From Symbiodinium natans (Eukaryota; Sar; Dinophyceae; Suessiales; Symbiodiniaceae): 64,000 nucleotides of DNA. The DNA is taken from positions 101,424 to 165,423 of the forward strand of contig CAJNDS010000322.1 of assembly GCA_905221605.1 (NCBI GenBank), in the 5' to 3' direction. Below, in pieces: positions 8,959 to 17,723 of the stretch. The translations under genes were made by a program, and so were the position numbers. The notes beneath the pieces were generated by a model. It had not been told where the DNA came from, ran no database searches, and was given only the letters and a program-made list of their open reading frames with translations. The number at the start of each line of letters is the position of its first letter. Positions within the stretch are counted from its first letter, which is position 1.

Positions 8959-9159
8959 TTAGCCCATGAAAACCATACAGCCAGAATTGTGCCAGCACAA
9001 GGCTACGGAGGCACTAAACACACCAGCAACTGGCAACCAATAGTTCGACAAAGGTGCCTTTCCCAAAACTTCCAGGATTGAAGCGCCCATTTTTACTGTA
9101 GACAGGAGCAAAAGCAGGCCGCGTCCTTCGGGAGCTACAGTAGCTCCGCCAGCGGACAT
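8959..9159 (-). CDS. Candidate exon, multi-pass membrane protein (T0)
   Basis: The minus frame contains GRGLLLLLSTVKMGASILEV and, after a short loop, NYWLPVAGVFSASVALCWHN. These are two hydrophobic segments typical of a polytopic membrane protein. An ATG at 9159 opens the frame, but an internal acceptor (GGAAAG before the GCACC codons) is also possible. It is upstream (minus strand) of T1-T5. It is proposed as part of the same gene without a proven junction. Confidence 0.35.
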   Translation of the reverse strand: MSAGGATVAPEGRGLLLLLSTVKMGASILEVLGKAPLSNYWLPVAGVFSASVALCWHNSGCMVFMG

Positions 9160-9339
9160 TTTTGGGATGCTACTGTGCTGTTGTTAGAATTTTTTAACGC
9201 CAGGCGAGACTTACAGTATGGGCTAGAGCATCTTACACTTCACTTCACAATCCTACACCACACAGTGCTACACTTTTCATACAGCTCCATACATATACCT
9301 ACATACACATACACCTCTGTAACTAAATAAATAATCAAT

Positions 9340-9345
9340 ATCTAC

Positions 9346-9381
<36 letters not shown>

Positions 9382-9382
9382 A
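9340..9382. repeat. TA dinucleotide microsatellite
   Basis: About 20 TA units with flanking TACATA-type sequence. Confidence 0.9.
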
Positions 9383-9544
9383 TATATACCCTCCAAGCCC
9401 AAAACCCCCACTTACACCACGCTCTACGAAGACTCGAATAGGCTTTAAGGGATTGTATAGGGGTACCTCAATTCCCTCATTACAGCCCTTTATATACCCT
9501 TCCAGGGATTATTAGAGTACCTTAAGTTCCCGCCCACCTAAGAA

Positions 9545-9630
9545 CCAGCCAAGCGACTTCAGCAGGATGGACGCTGCCATCACTGCCAGCGGCCTCGTGC
9601 ACCTACATGCCTTCAAGGCCTCCATGGCTC
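9545..9630. CDS. Candidate exon of uncertain strand
   Basis: Both strands are open and plausible. The plus strand reads DAAITASGLVHLHAFKASMA and meets a good GTAAGC donor. The minus strand reads ACRCTRPLAVMAASILLKSL followed by GWFLG, a membrane-like helix that would suit the minus-strand membrane gene downstream. I cannot decide between them. Confidence 0.25.
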
Positions 9631-9641
9631 TCGTAAGCAAG

Positions 9642-9752
9642 AGGCTTAGGGTTTAGGGTTTAGGGTTTAGGGTTTAGGGTTTAGGGTTTAGGGTTTAGGG
9701 TTTAGGGTTTAGGGTTTAGGGTTTAGGGTTTAGGGTTTAGGGTTTAGGGTTT
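9642..9752. repeat. TTTAGGG array
   Basis: Fifteen or more uniform heptamers. Confidence 0.95.
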
Positions 9753-10150
9753 CACGGGTACTTGTGAAGTAGGCTTCTAAAGTACCCCTAAAAGAAGGCC
9801 ATCGGGGTTTAGGGTTTAGGGTTGCCTTGTTTTCATGGGGTTTAGGCGGCTTAAGGGGCTTAAGGACGAAGTGTCTGCCAAAATCCTGCAGCCCCCCGCG
9901 ATTTCTGTGATTTTTCGGGAGTTCACGGCTCAGAAAACCTGGAGATGCATCGTGGGTGGACCCCGCCTTGCTCACTGTTTCTGCCTGCCCTCGAGCCAAG
10001 GAGAAGAGGAGATGGCTGAAAACGCTGCTCTCCGGGCAGGATGTGAGGGTTTAGGGTTTAAGACTCATAAGATTTTGGGCATCTTAGGGGGCTTAAAGTT
10101 AAGTTCTTGTCTACACCCCTACCATGCACCGAAGGACAGACTACGCACAC

Positions 10151-10258
10151 GTTTTCTGAAGGGTCATCGGCCATGATATCGCAGTTTGGGGTGTAATCCC
10201 CTCCAGCTCCTACCAAGGCCCGAAACAGGTCATTTACATAGGCCGAGCTATGTACCAA
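10151..10258 (-). CDS. Candidate exon, unidentified protein
   Basis: The minus strand reads HSSAYVNDLFRALVGAGGDY and then TPNCDIMADDPSEN, ending at AAC/GTGTGC. The composition is clearly protein-like. The next candidate exon upstream on the same strand is at 10335-10452. I recognise no family. Confidence 0.35.
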
Positions 10259-10334
10259 GACGCGTTCGTGGTGCTCCTTTTTTTTGTTGTCTGTTGCTTT
10301 TTGGGGGGGGATTGGTAACTCATTGGGGGAGTAC

Positions 10335-10452
10335 TTCGTGCTTGAGGTTCAAGACTGTTTCAAAGGGGTCTCTGCGCAACTCTACAAACCGAACCTGGAT
10401 GCGCAAGTCTGGTAGGAGTACCTGCCACAGCTTCTTGAGTGAGTCGAGGGCA
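10335..10452 (-). CDS. Candidate exon, possibly sulfotransferase-like
   Basis: After GATATGCAG the minus strand reads ALDSLKKLWQVLLPDLRIQV, then RFVELRRDPFETVLNLKHE, ending at GAA/GTACTC. The R-F-V-E-L-R-R-D-P segment resembles the strand-loop of sulfotransferases where an RDP/RNP motif contacts the 3'-phosphate of PAPS. The resemblance is short and other explanations are open. It pairs with the exon at 10151-10258, but the phase of that junction was not verified. Confidence 0.35.
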
Positions 10453-10459
10453 CTGCATA

Positions 10460-11100
10460 TCAGTCTTCACTATCATAACTAATCATGTACATTGTGTGTA
10501 TGTGTGTGTATACATACCTATAGAAAGCAGAAGGCTCATCTATGCATGTAGGATTATGTATATGTATGTATGTAGAGATAGGTAGACTTATGCCTGTGCG
10601 ACTGTTATCATAGTCTACGTTGCATTTCATTGGATAGCATGTCCGATTCGATTCGTCTCCAGTCTATGCCGACTGTGCTAGCTGTGTTCAACAAACCATT
10701 GAGGAGGAAAGTCCATTGTCTGGATCTTCATCTAAGGAACCTACTTTCTTAGCCTTTTGGGGACGTGGTCACAGGCCGCTGCCTACACTGACTTCCTGGC
10801 AAACCCTGCCAATAACATCTTCATTTCCTCCTCAACCCACAACCCTGAACGCTCTCTACCATATATATGTTAAACCCTAATGCCATTTTGCTTTTCTCGT
10901 TTTGCTTTCTGTGAAATATGACTGAATCCTGGGGTACAACAAAAGGCAAGATTCATCATCTTATTTACTTCTATCTTCATCTTATTTTACTTTATGAGAA
11001 GTCTTTCAATGTCATTCTATTTGATAATTAAGACGTCCAGTAGATTAAATGCTTGTGATCTGTGCTTTTGGTTTCTTTCACTTTTTTCATTTATTTGGGG
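10460..11100. other. AT-leaning stretch without supported gene
   Basis: Contains short TATG/GTATG repeats near 10500-10570 and no open frame with convincing composition on either strand. Confidence 0.5.
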
Positions 11101-11470
11101 TTTGATGACACGAGGAAACAATTCTGTTCCTCTCTACGTAGGGGTAGGGTTTGATGTCTCGACAATCTCGACACACGAGCTTTCGTGACAATTTTGTTCC
11201 TCCCTACGTTGGGGTAGAGTTTGATGTCTCGACAATCTGGATGCGCGAGGTTTCGTGACAACTTTTTTCCTCTCTATGTTGGGGTAGGGTTTGATGCCTC
11301 GACAATCTCGACGCGCGAGGTATCGTGACAATTTTGGTCCTCTCTATGTTAGAGTAGGGCTTGATGTCTCGACAATCTCGACGCGCGAGTTTTCGTGACA
11401 ATTTTGTTCCTCTCTACGTTGGGGTAGGGTTTGATGTCTCGACAATCTCAACACGTGAGGGTGGGCCAAA
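11101..11470. repeat. 70-bp tandem repeat, five copies
   Basis: The anchor TTGATGTCTCGACAATCTCG starts at 11151, 11221, 11291, 11361 and 11431, exactly 70 bp apart. The last copy is truncated at about 11460, and a degenerate leading copy begins near 11101. Seventy is not a multiple of three and the frames it opens on both strands are repeat artefacts, so it is a non-coding satellite. Each unit carries a CTCG...CGCGCGAG inverted motif. Confidence 0.95.
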
Positions 11471-11745
11471 CTGTCATGCGCAATGGAGTTCGCCGGCATT
11501 TTTTTGTGGCGGTTTGTCCGTTCTCTGCGGGCGTTATGTCAAAAGTTCGTGGGCTTTTCGTCAAGAGTTCGTTTGGCACAGGGTTTAGGGCTGGGCATAG
11601 GTTGCAGGGCCCAAGGTTTGAGGCATAGGGTGGGGGCATAGGGTTTAGGGCCCTGCGGTTTGGGGGCGTAGGGCCTGGGGTAGAGGCTCTAGGACCGGGG
11701 CACTAGGGTTGCCACAGCGACAACAAGGATTTTGTATGTTGTGAA

Positions 11746-11843
11746 TGTTGTGGGATTCTTTGGGTGGGTGGGTGTTTTTCCAACGCTTGACAAGCTGCTT
11801 GACTAGGTGAATGCTTGGACTTGAGATGCTGAACCCTAAGCCC
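11746..11843 (-). repeat. Telomere-junction duplicated segment, copy A
   Basis: The reverse complement of this segment (CAGCATCTCAAGTCC, then GTCAAGCGTTGGAAAAA, then ACCCACCCACCCA) matches 44271-44361 almost throughout. In both places the CAGCATCTC end abuts a telomere-like array. The two copies are inverted relative to each other. Confidence 0.85.
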
Positions 11844-12159
11844 TAAGCCCTAAACCCTAAACCCTAAGCCCCCTGAACCCCGAACACATCAGGTTCAGGG
11901 CCCGCGCAGCTAAACTCAATGCAATTGTCCAAGTTTTGCCTTTTGGCCGTTTTGCCTCTTAGTATGGCTTGCACCACTCATGTCAATTCCTGGGACCATG
12001 CCTCACACGGAGAACACAGTGGTTGGCGAGGATACCGGTTCCTTTGACGGTCACCTTCTCCCAAATCCCCCGAGTCCCGAATTCTCGCCTGGCAAAACAA
12101 GCCGAACTGAAGTCCCGGAATCTCTGACTCCCGAAACCCGAAGCCCATAAAGTCATTCG

Positions 12160-12460
12160 GGTTTAGGGTGAAGGGTTTAGGGTTTAGGGTTTGGGGTTTA
12201 GGGTTTCGGGTTTAGGGTTTAGGGTTTAGGGTTTACGGTTTGGGTTTAGGGTTTAGGGTTTAGGGTTTATGTGGGGCTTAGACTTTGGGTTTCGGGCTCA
12301 GGGAAGAAGTTTAGGGTTTAGGGCTTCGGAAGCCGCTTAGTTTCCCTGTCGGCTAAACCCTAAACCCTAAACCCTAACCCTAAACCCTAAACCCTAAACC
12401 CTAAACCCTAAACCCTAAACCCTAAACCCTGAACCCTAAACCCTAAACCCTAAACCCTAG
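12160..12460. repeat. TTTAGGG array facing a CCCTAAA array
   Basis: TTTAGGG units at 12165-12330 and CCCTAAA units at 12353-12460 form a head-to-head pair with a spacer of only about 25 bp. Confidence 0.95.
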
Positions 12461-12462
12461 GC

Positions 12463-12517
12463 CCGCGCCAGAGCCCGCGGTTGGGGAAGTAGTAGGACTG
12501 GGTCATGCCCATATCGC
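12463..12517 (-). CDS. Candidate exon, unidentified protein
   Basis: After CTCCGAG the minus strand reads DMGMTQSYYFPNRGLWRG. It is short but strikingly protein-like (YYF, W), and is trapped between a CCCTAAA array and unique DNA. No partner exon identified. Confidence 0.3.
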
Positions 12518-12565
12518 CTCGGAGCTCTCGGGTATGAAGGGGGAAAAGGAGGGACCCCCCTAGAA

Positions 12566-12935
12566 GGGGTTTAGGGTTTAGGGTTTAGGGTTTAGGGTTT
12601 AGGGTTTCGGGTTTAGGGTTTAGGGTTTAGGGTTATCTAGGGTTTAGGGTTTGGGGTTTAGGGTCTAGGGTTTAGGGTTTAGGGTTTAGGGCTTAGCCCT
12701 TAATCTTCTTCCCGTAAATGTACCTTGCATAGTCCCTATCTACCTAAGTAGCCCCCGGGTCCCTCCTTGAGTCCCTTGAGGGTAGTTGCAAGGGCTTTTA
12801 GGGCCATTTTGGGGGGGGTTCTGGGCAGGGCTTCTTGGGCTTTGCTCTTTAGGAGTTCTAGGTTTAGGGTTTAGGGTTTAGGGTTTAGGGTTTGGGGTTT
12901 GGGGTTTAGGTTTAGGGTTTAGGGTTTCGGGTTGC
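12566..12935. repeat. Two TTTAGGG arrays with spacer
   Basis: Arrays at 12566-12695 and 12860-12935. The spacer between them holds no supported gene. Confidence 0.9.
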
Positions 12936-13048
12936 TAGGGCCTCGGGCTCAGGGACCTTTCAGGGTTTATAGGGCTTAGGGGAGCTCATGTCGACCCTGA
13001 CAATTTTGAGACACCGGAAACTATGGGAAAACATACGAGTTCCCAGCA

Positions 13049-13164
13049 CTGGGAGGTTCAGGGTACTTATGACCCCAATCAGAACTGCACTTATAAGCCC
13101 CTTAAGTCCTTTCAGTAGGTTATAAGTGGACTTATAATCGGTGTAAGTACCCATGAACCTCCAA
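13049..13164. mobile_element. MITE-like family M3, copy with long arms
   Basis: The left arm is CTGGGAGGTTCAGGGTACTT. The right arm as reverse complement is CTTGGAGGTTCATGGGTACTT. Internal ACTTATAAGCCCC and GGTTATAAGTGGACTTATAA motifs are also inverted relatives. Non-coding. Confidence 0.75.
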
Positions 13165-13593
13165 GATAGGGAATGAGGGAACTTGGTACCTTGTAGGGTT
13201 TGGGGCTCAGGGTCCAGATTCTTCTCTTGCTAGTTCCTCGTAGGTGCCTTTCATCGGCCTCTATGTGAAGCTTGAACGGATTCTGGCAGGGCACCTATAC
13301 TTCCCAAACTCCGCACGAAGAAACAAAGCAAAGGGACCAGCATCTGGATGAACGTGCAGATACCCTGCATGGCCCTTACAAGCGGCACCTGACCTTATGT
13401 CAAAGCTCTGAAAGGATGGGCACATGGCCTCGAGACTGCGATATCTGCCAGCCCCAATATCCCGCAGAAAATCTCGGTCCTTTCGGGCTTCTAGAACCGT
13501 CCGATGGCCAAGATGCCATGAGCACTTATAGCCTTCAAGTGGAGGGCCTTCCTATTTTCCGGCTCTTCTTTGGGAACTCTTTGGAGCTGAGAC

Positions 13594-13655
13594 GCAGTTG
13601 GCGGGATCGACGTAGCACCAGGACCTGGGCGCAAAGCAAGCGAGGTCGGCGACAT
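13594..13655 (-). CDS. Cys-rich exon with WCYVDPANC motif
   Basis: Between GTCTCCCAG and TGC/GTCTCA the minus strand reads VADLACFAPRSWCYVDPANC. The WCYVDP-x-NC core with an upstream Cys is, from memory, a recurrent short Cys-rich module in dinoflagellate predicted proteins, usually extracellular or membrane-anchored. Function is unknown. The exon is 62 nt and lies next to a TTTAGGG array (13674-13757). The plus-strand frame 13272-13688 overlaps it and I regard that as a shadow. Confidence 0.45.
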
Positions 13656-13673
13656 CTGGGAGACAACAGTGTC

Positions 13674-14357
13674 GGGTTTAGGGTTTAGGGTTTAGGGTTT
13701 AGGGTTTAGGGTTCAGGGTTTAGGGTTTAGGGTTTAGGGTTTAGGGTTTAGGGTTTCATCCAGTTGAAGCCCAGACACAGGCAATAACACAGCATCTCAG
13801 CATCCCACCCAACCAGAAATCTCCTCATGGAAATGGCAAACCTTACAGCAATCCGACAATGACCACTGGCTTGTGGGAATAATCCCCTATTACACTACTC
13901 TCAAACACCCCCTACCCCCCCCCCCCCCCCCAATATTACATATTCCTCTTTGGAGGTTCTTGGCCCAAACCCGAAACCCCTAAACCCTAAACCCCAAACC
14001 CTAAACCCTAAGCCCTTGAGTCCTGCCCACGAGAAAGGCATCCATGGGTTCACACTGGGGCCCTTTTGGGATTTAGGTTTAGGGTTTAGGGTTTGGGGTT
14101 TAGGGTTTAGGGTTTCGGGTTTAGGGTTTAGGGTGTTGTTGGCAGCCTAGGAGGGCGGTTGTGTCCGAACAGAGTCGGCAGTACCAGCACTGAAGAGCGA
14201 TAAAGTCTACTCCGCACGCCATGGCTTTAGGGTTTAGGGTTTAGGGTTTAGGGTTTAGGGTTTTGGGGTTTAGGGTTTTATTAGGGTTTAGGGTTTAGGG
14301 TTGAGGGTTTAGGGTTTAGGGTTTAGGGTTTAGGGTTAGGGTTTAGGGTTTAGGGCG
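13674..14357. repeat. Three TTTAGGG arrays with short spacers
   Basis: Arrays at 13674-13757, 14075-14134 and 14225-14357, with a C17 homopolymer near 13914. The spacer 13758-13912 is open on both strands (plus reads VEAQTQAITQHLSIPP) but undecidable. Confidence 0.85.
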
Positions 14358-14549
14358 TGCCAGACGGGAGCGCGCTTTGGGAGCGCGCGGTAGTCTGCAG
14401 ACCTACCCACCCCAAGACCGCCCACTTACAACTCTCAAGGAGTTAAGACCTTTTATTTTTTTACAAAGCATCACATGAGTCAGCACTCACACCCTTTTTG
14501 GGGATTTCCACAAGGTGCGTGGACCAGGCGCAAAGCTGCAGCAGACGGA

Positions 14550-14875
14550 AACGAGGCAGGGTCCGTGAAGACAGCTTGGGTTGGCGCGAAGGGGCTAAGG
14601 GATGGGCCAGGAACAGAGAAAGGCAGCGAGGCTTGGTTGGCGCCAGGAAGAACACACAGTGAACAGCTTGGGTTGGGCAGAGCGTTATGGAAACAGGGCT
14701 GGTGTGGCGGATAGCTTGGCTTGGCGCGAAGGGGGTAAGGTGGGGTGCCGGGCCAGGGTCAGGACCAGGCACAAAGTTGTAGCAACAGATTGGGTTGGCG
14801 CGAAGGGGCTACACCCCGAAACAGGACACAAACTGGTGCGCGGACAGCTTGGCTTGGCGCAAGGGGGTAAGATGA
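14550..14875. repeat. Imperfect CTTGGGTTGGCGCGAAGGGG minisatellite
   Basis: The phrase AGCTTGG(G/C)TTGGCGCGAAGGGG recurs at irregular spacing about five times. Open frames on both strands follow from the repeat. Confidence 0.7.
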
Positions 14876-14879
14876 CTCG

Positions 14880-15145
14880 AACAGGCCAGGGTCAGGGCCA
14901 GGGCCGCAAAACTAGGTCAGGGTCAGGGGAGGGTCAGGCAGGGCCAGAACCAGCCAGGGCCACCAGGGCCAGGGCCAGGGCCAGGGCAGGGCCAGGGCCA
15001 GGGCCAGGGCCAGGGCCAGGGCCAGGTCAGGGCCAGGGCCAGGGTCAGGGCAGGGCCAGGGCCAGGGCGAGGGCCAGGGCTAGGGCCGGGCCAGGGCCAG
15101 GGCCAGCAGAACCAGGGCCACGGCCAGGGCCAGGGCCAGAGCACA
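14880..15145. repeat. GGGCCA hexamer minisatellite
   Basis: Dozens of GGGCCA units with GGGTCA and GGGC variants. It encodes Gly-Gln-Gly or Trp-Pro artefact frames. Confidence 0.95.
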
Positions 15146-15320
15146 AAAGGCTTTTTGGCCGGGTTAAAACAGTGACAACTGCTGACTCGGCCTGTGCCTG
15201 CCTGGAGGGTAAGCCAGCCTGGAGGCCAGCTCGGTCGCCCTGGGGCTCCCTTGCAGGGCCTCACTGAGCGCTCGACCAGCGCCCGGCTACCCCAAAAGAC
15301 AAGAGAGTGGGGTGGCGGGC

Positions 15321-15505
15321 GGGTTTAGGGTTTAGGGTTTAGGGTTTAGGGTTTAGGGTTTAGGGTTTAGGGTTTAGGGTTTAGGGTTTAGGGTTTAGGG
15401 TTTTTAGGGTTTAGGGTTTAGGGTTTAGGGTTTAGGGTTTAGGGTTTAGGGTTTAGGGTTTAGGGTTTAGGGTTTAGGGTTTAGGGTTTAGGGTTTACGG
15501 CTTAG
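15321..15505. repeat. TTTAGGG array
   Basis: About 26 nearly perfect heptamers, one of the longest uniform arrays in the window. Confidence 0.95.
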
Positions 15506-15633
15506 GGTTTGCTCACTGAAGCGACGCGCCTCGACCCAAGGGGTCGTGGGCGGCGCGTCGCGCGAAAGCTAAAACCCCACCCCAAGACCACCCAAACCTT
15601 ACTCTGTTAGGGTTTAGGGTTTATTTTTTGAAA

Positions 15634-16195
15634 ATAGTTCTCTCGCCGCGTTGTATTCTCTGCTGCAGTTGATATCCTAGCATAAAAAACGAAAAGTAAA
15701 GCAGGGGGCAACAGTGTGCTTATATGTTGTGTTTTTACGCCCGAGCAGGCCCGGACGGAGGGCGCCGATTCCGCGCTCGGGGCCGCGGCGCCATCGCTCG
15801 CTGTCGCTGCGCTCTGTGGCGCCGCTGTGTACAAGAACGTTTCTTGTTCTCTCGTTGCTTTTGTATTCTCTGCTGTAGTGGATATCTTAATAAAAATCAT
15901 AAACGTTTCACCCCAAAAGGGCCACAATAGTACCAGAAAGCACCCAAGAGCTTCAAAAGGCCCCCTAAAAGAAGGGGACCCCCAGGATTTGCCCGGGCCC
16001 GCAGTAAAAAAATGCGATTCTGCCTACAGAAATCGGGATGATTCTCTTGTTGCTTTGTATTCTCTGCTGTAGTTGATATTTTAGTATAAATCAAAACAAC
16101 AAGAGTGCAACAGTATGCTTATATGTTGTGTCTTTACGCCCGAACAGGCCAGGACGGAGGGTCCCAGACCCGCGCTCGGGGCCGCGTGTGGCGGG
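15634..16195. repeat. Tandem/segmental duplication of a 160-bp unit
   Basis: The phrase GTATTCTCTGCTG(C/T)AGT(T/G)GATAT occurs near 15650, 15863 and 16055. In the first and third copies it is followed by a further 100 bp of matching sequence (GCTTATATGTTGTGT, TTTACGCCCGA(G/A)CAGGCC, CGCGCTCGGGGCCGCG). The middle copy is truncated. No gene is supported. Confidence 0.75.
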
Positions 16196-16354
16196 GGACA
16201 GAAACGTTTTCTCGACTCGAAGCATGAGGCTCGTGCCTATACCTACCAGGGGAGTGTGGTGGGGGAAACCTACACCCGGGGTCCCCGGGTGTAGGGGAGC
16301 CCAGAAATGCGCAGAAATGGTCCGGGAGGAGCCGGGGCAACCTCCAGAACCCCA

Positions 16355-16512
16355 CATCCTAAATCCTCAACCCTAAACCCTAAATCCTAAATCCTAAAGC
16401 CCTAAATCCTAAAGCCTAAAGCCTAAAGCCTAAAGCCTAAATCCTAGATCCTAAATCCTAAATCCTAAATCCTAAGTCCTAAGTCCTAAATCCTAAATCC
16501 TAAATCCTAAAC
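16355..16512. repeat. CCTAAAT / CCTAAAG variant array
   Basis: A heptamer array in which the unit is CCTAAAT or CCTAAAG instead of CCCTAAA. The two variants occur in separate blocks. Confidence 0.9.
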
Positions 16513-16519
16513 CTCCCCC

Positions 16520-17100
16520 GCCCGAATACCAAAAAGGACGGACGGTTAGGCTTTAGGGTAATAAAATATGCTTTAGGGCTTTACGCCCTGTTCCCTCTTT
16601 CAAAGCTGTGGGGAGTGCGTTACGGTGCCAGAAGCTAACTCTTCTGGCACTAAAGAGAGCATCTGCCTCCAACTGCTAGACTGTCGCTGCTCAGTTGTCG
16701 GCTGCCGTCGCTAGAGGCTCGGCGGGCTCGCTGCAGCCCGCTGCCTTGCCTTGCTCGCAGTTTAGGGTTTAGGGTTTAGGGTTTAGGGTTTAGGGTTCAG
16801 GGTTTAGGGTTTAGGGTTTCGGGTTCAGCCCTGAACCGAGACTCAACCACCCCGGACACCCTGAAAAAGTGAAAAGCCCCTCGGCTTCGCAAAAAATCTG
16901 AGCAGTGAGCTGGCCACACCAGGGCAGCGAGATGGTCTGCAGGGGGCATCTCAGAGCCCCCGGTTTAGGGTTGAGGGTTGAGGATTGAGGGTTAGGGTTT
17001 AGTTCACCCTCCCCCCACCCCTCCCCTCCCCGCCCCCCTCCCCCCCCCCCCCCACCCCCCCCCCCCCGCCGCCCCCACCCCCCCCCCAAAAAAAAAAAAA
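16520..17100. other. Gene-poor stretch with C-rich tract
   Basis: Unique DNA to 16760, a TTTAGGG array (16760-16820), then unique sequence and a C-only tract followed by A14 (17010-17101). I see no supported gene. Confidence 0.6.
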
Positions 17101-17260
17101 ACAGCTATCAAAAATGTGGTTTGGGGCTAGACTCAAGAAGAGTATCCTAGGAATGCTTTTTGGTCCTAACGCGGCTGAGGGTTTCTCGAGTGAAAGGCAA
17201 GGAGAAGCCCCCTAGCCCTAAACCCCAAAATTCGGAGGGGGAGGGGGGGCATTGGAGGAG

Positions 17261-17645
17261 AGGGGTTTAGGGTTTAGGGTCTAGGGTTTAGGGGTTTAGG
17301 GGTTTAGGGGTTTAGGGGTTTAGGGGTTTAGGGGTTTAGGGGTTTAGGGGTTTAGGGGTTTAGGGGTTTAGGGGTTTAGGTGTTTAGGGGTTTAGGGGTT
17401 TAGGGGTTTAGGGGTTTAGGGGTTTAGGGGTTTAGGGGTTTAGGAGTTTAGGGGTTTAGGGGTTTAGGGGTTTGGGGGTTTGGGGGTTTAGGGGTTTAGG
17501 GGTTTAGGGGTTTAGGGGTTTAGGGTTTAGGGTTTAGGGTTTAGGGTTTAGGGTTTAAGGTTTAGGGTTTAGGGTTTCGGGTTTAGGGTTTAGGGTTTAG
17601 GGTCTAGGGTCTAGGGTTTAGGGTTTAGGGTTTAGGGTGTAGGGT
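17261..17645. repeat. TTTAGGGG octamer array
   Basis: About thirty copies of the eight-base unit TTTAGGGG (17284-17520) grade into ordinary TTTAGGG at both ends. Homogeneity of an altered unit indicates local amplification. Confidence 0.95.
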
Positions 17646-17723
17646 AGGGGAGATTGTAGGGTTGACGATTTAAGGTGTATGGTGTGGGGTCTAGAAGCCC
17701 ACTTAAAATGAAGCATTTCGACT

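Noticed and set aside
11101-11470. CRISPR array
   Set aside because: Repeats of 70 bp are contiguous without unique spacers, and the context is eukaryotic.
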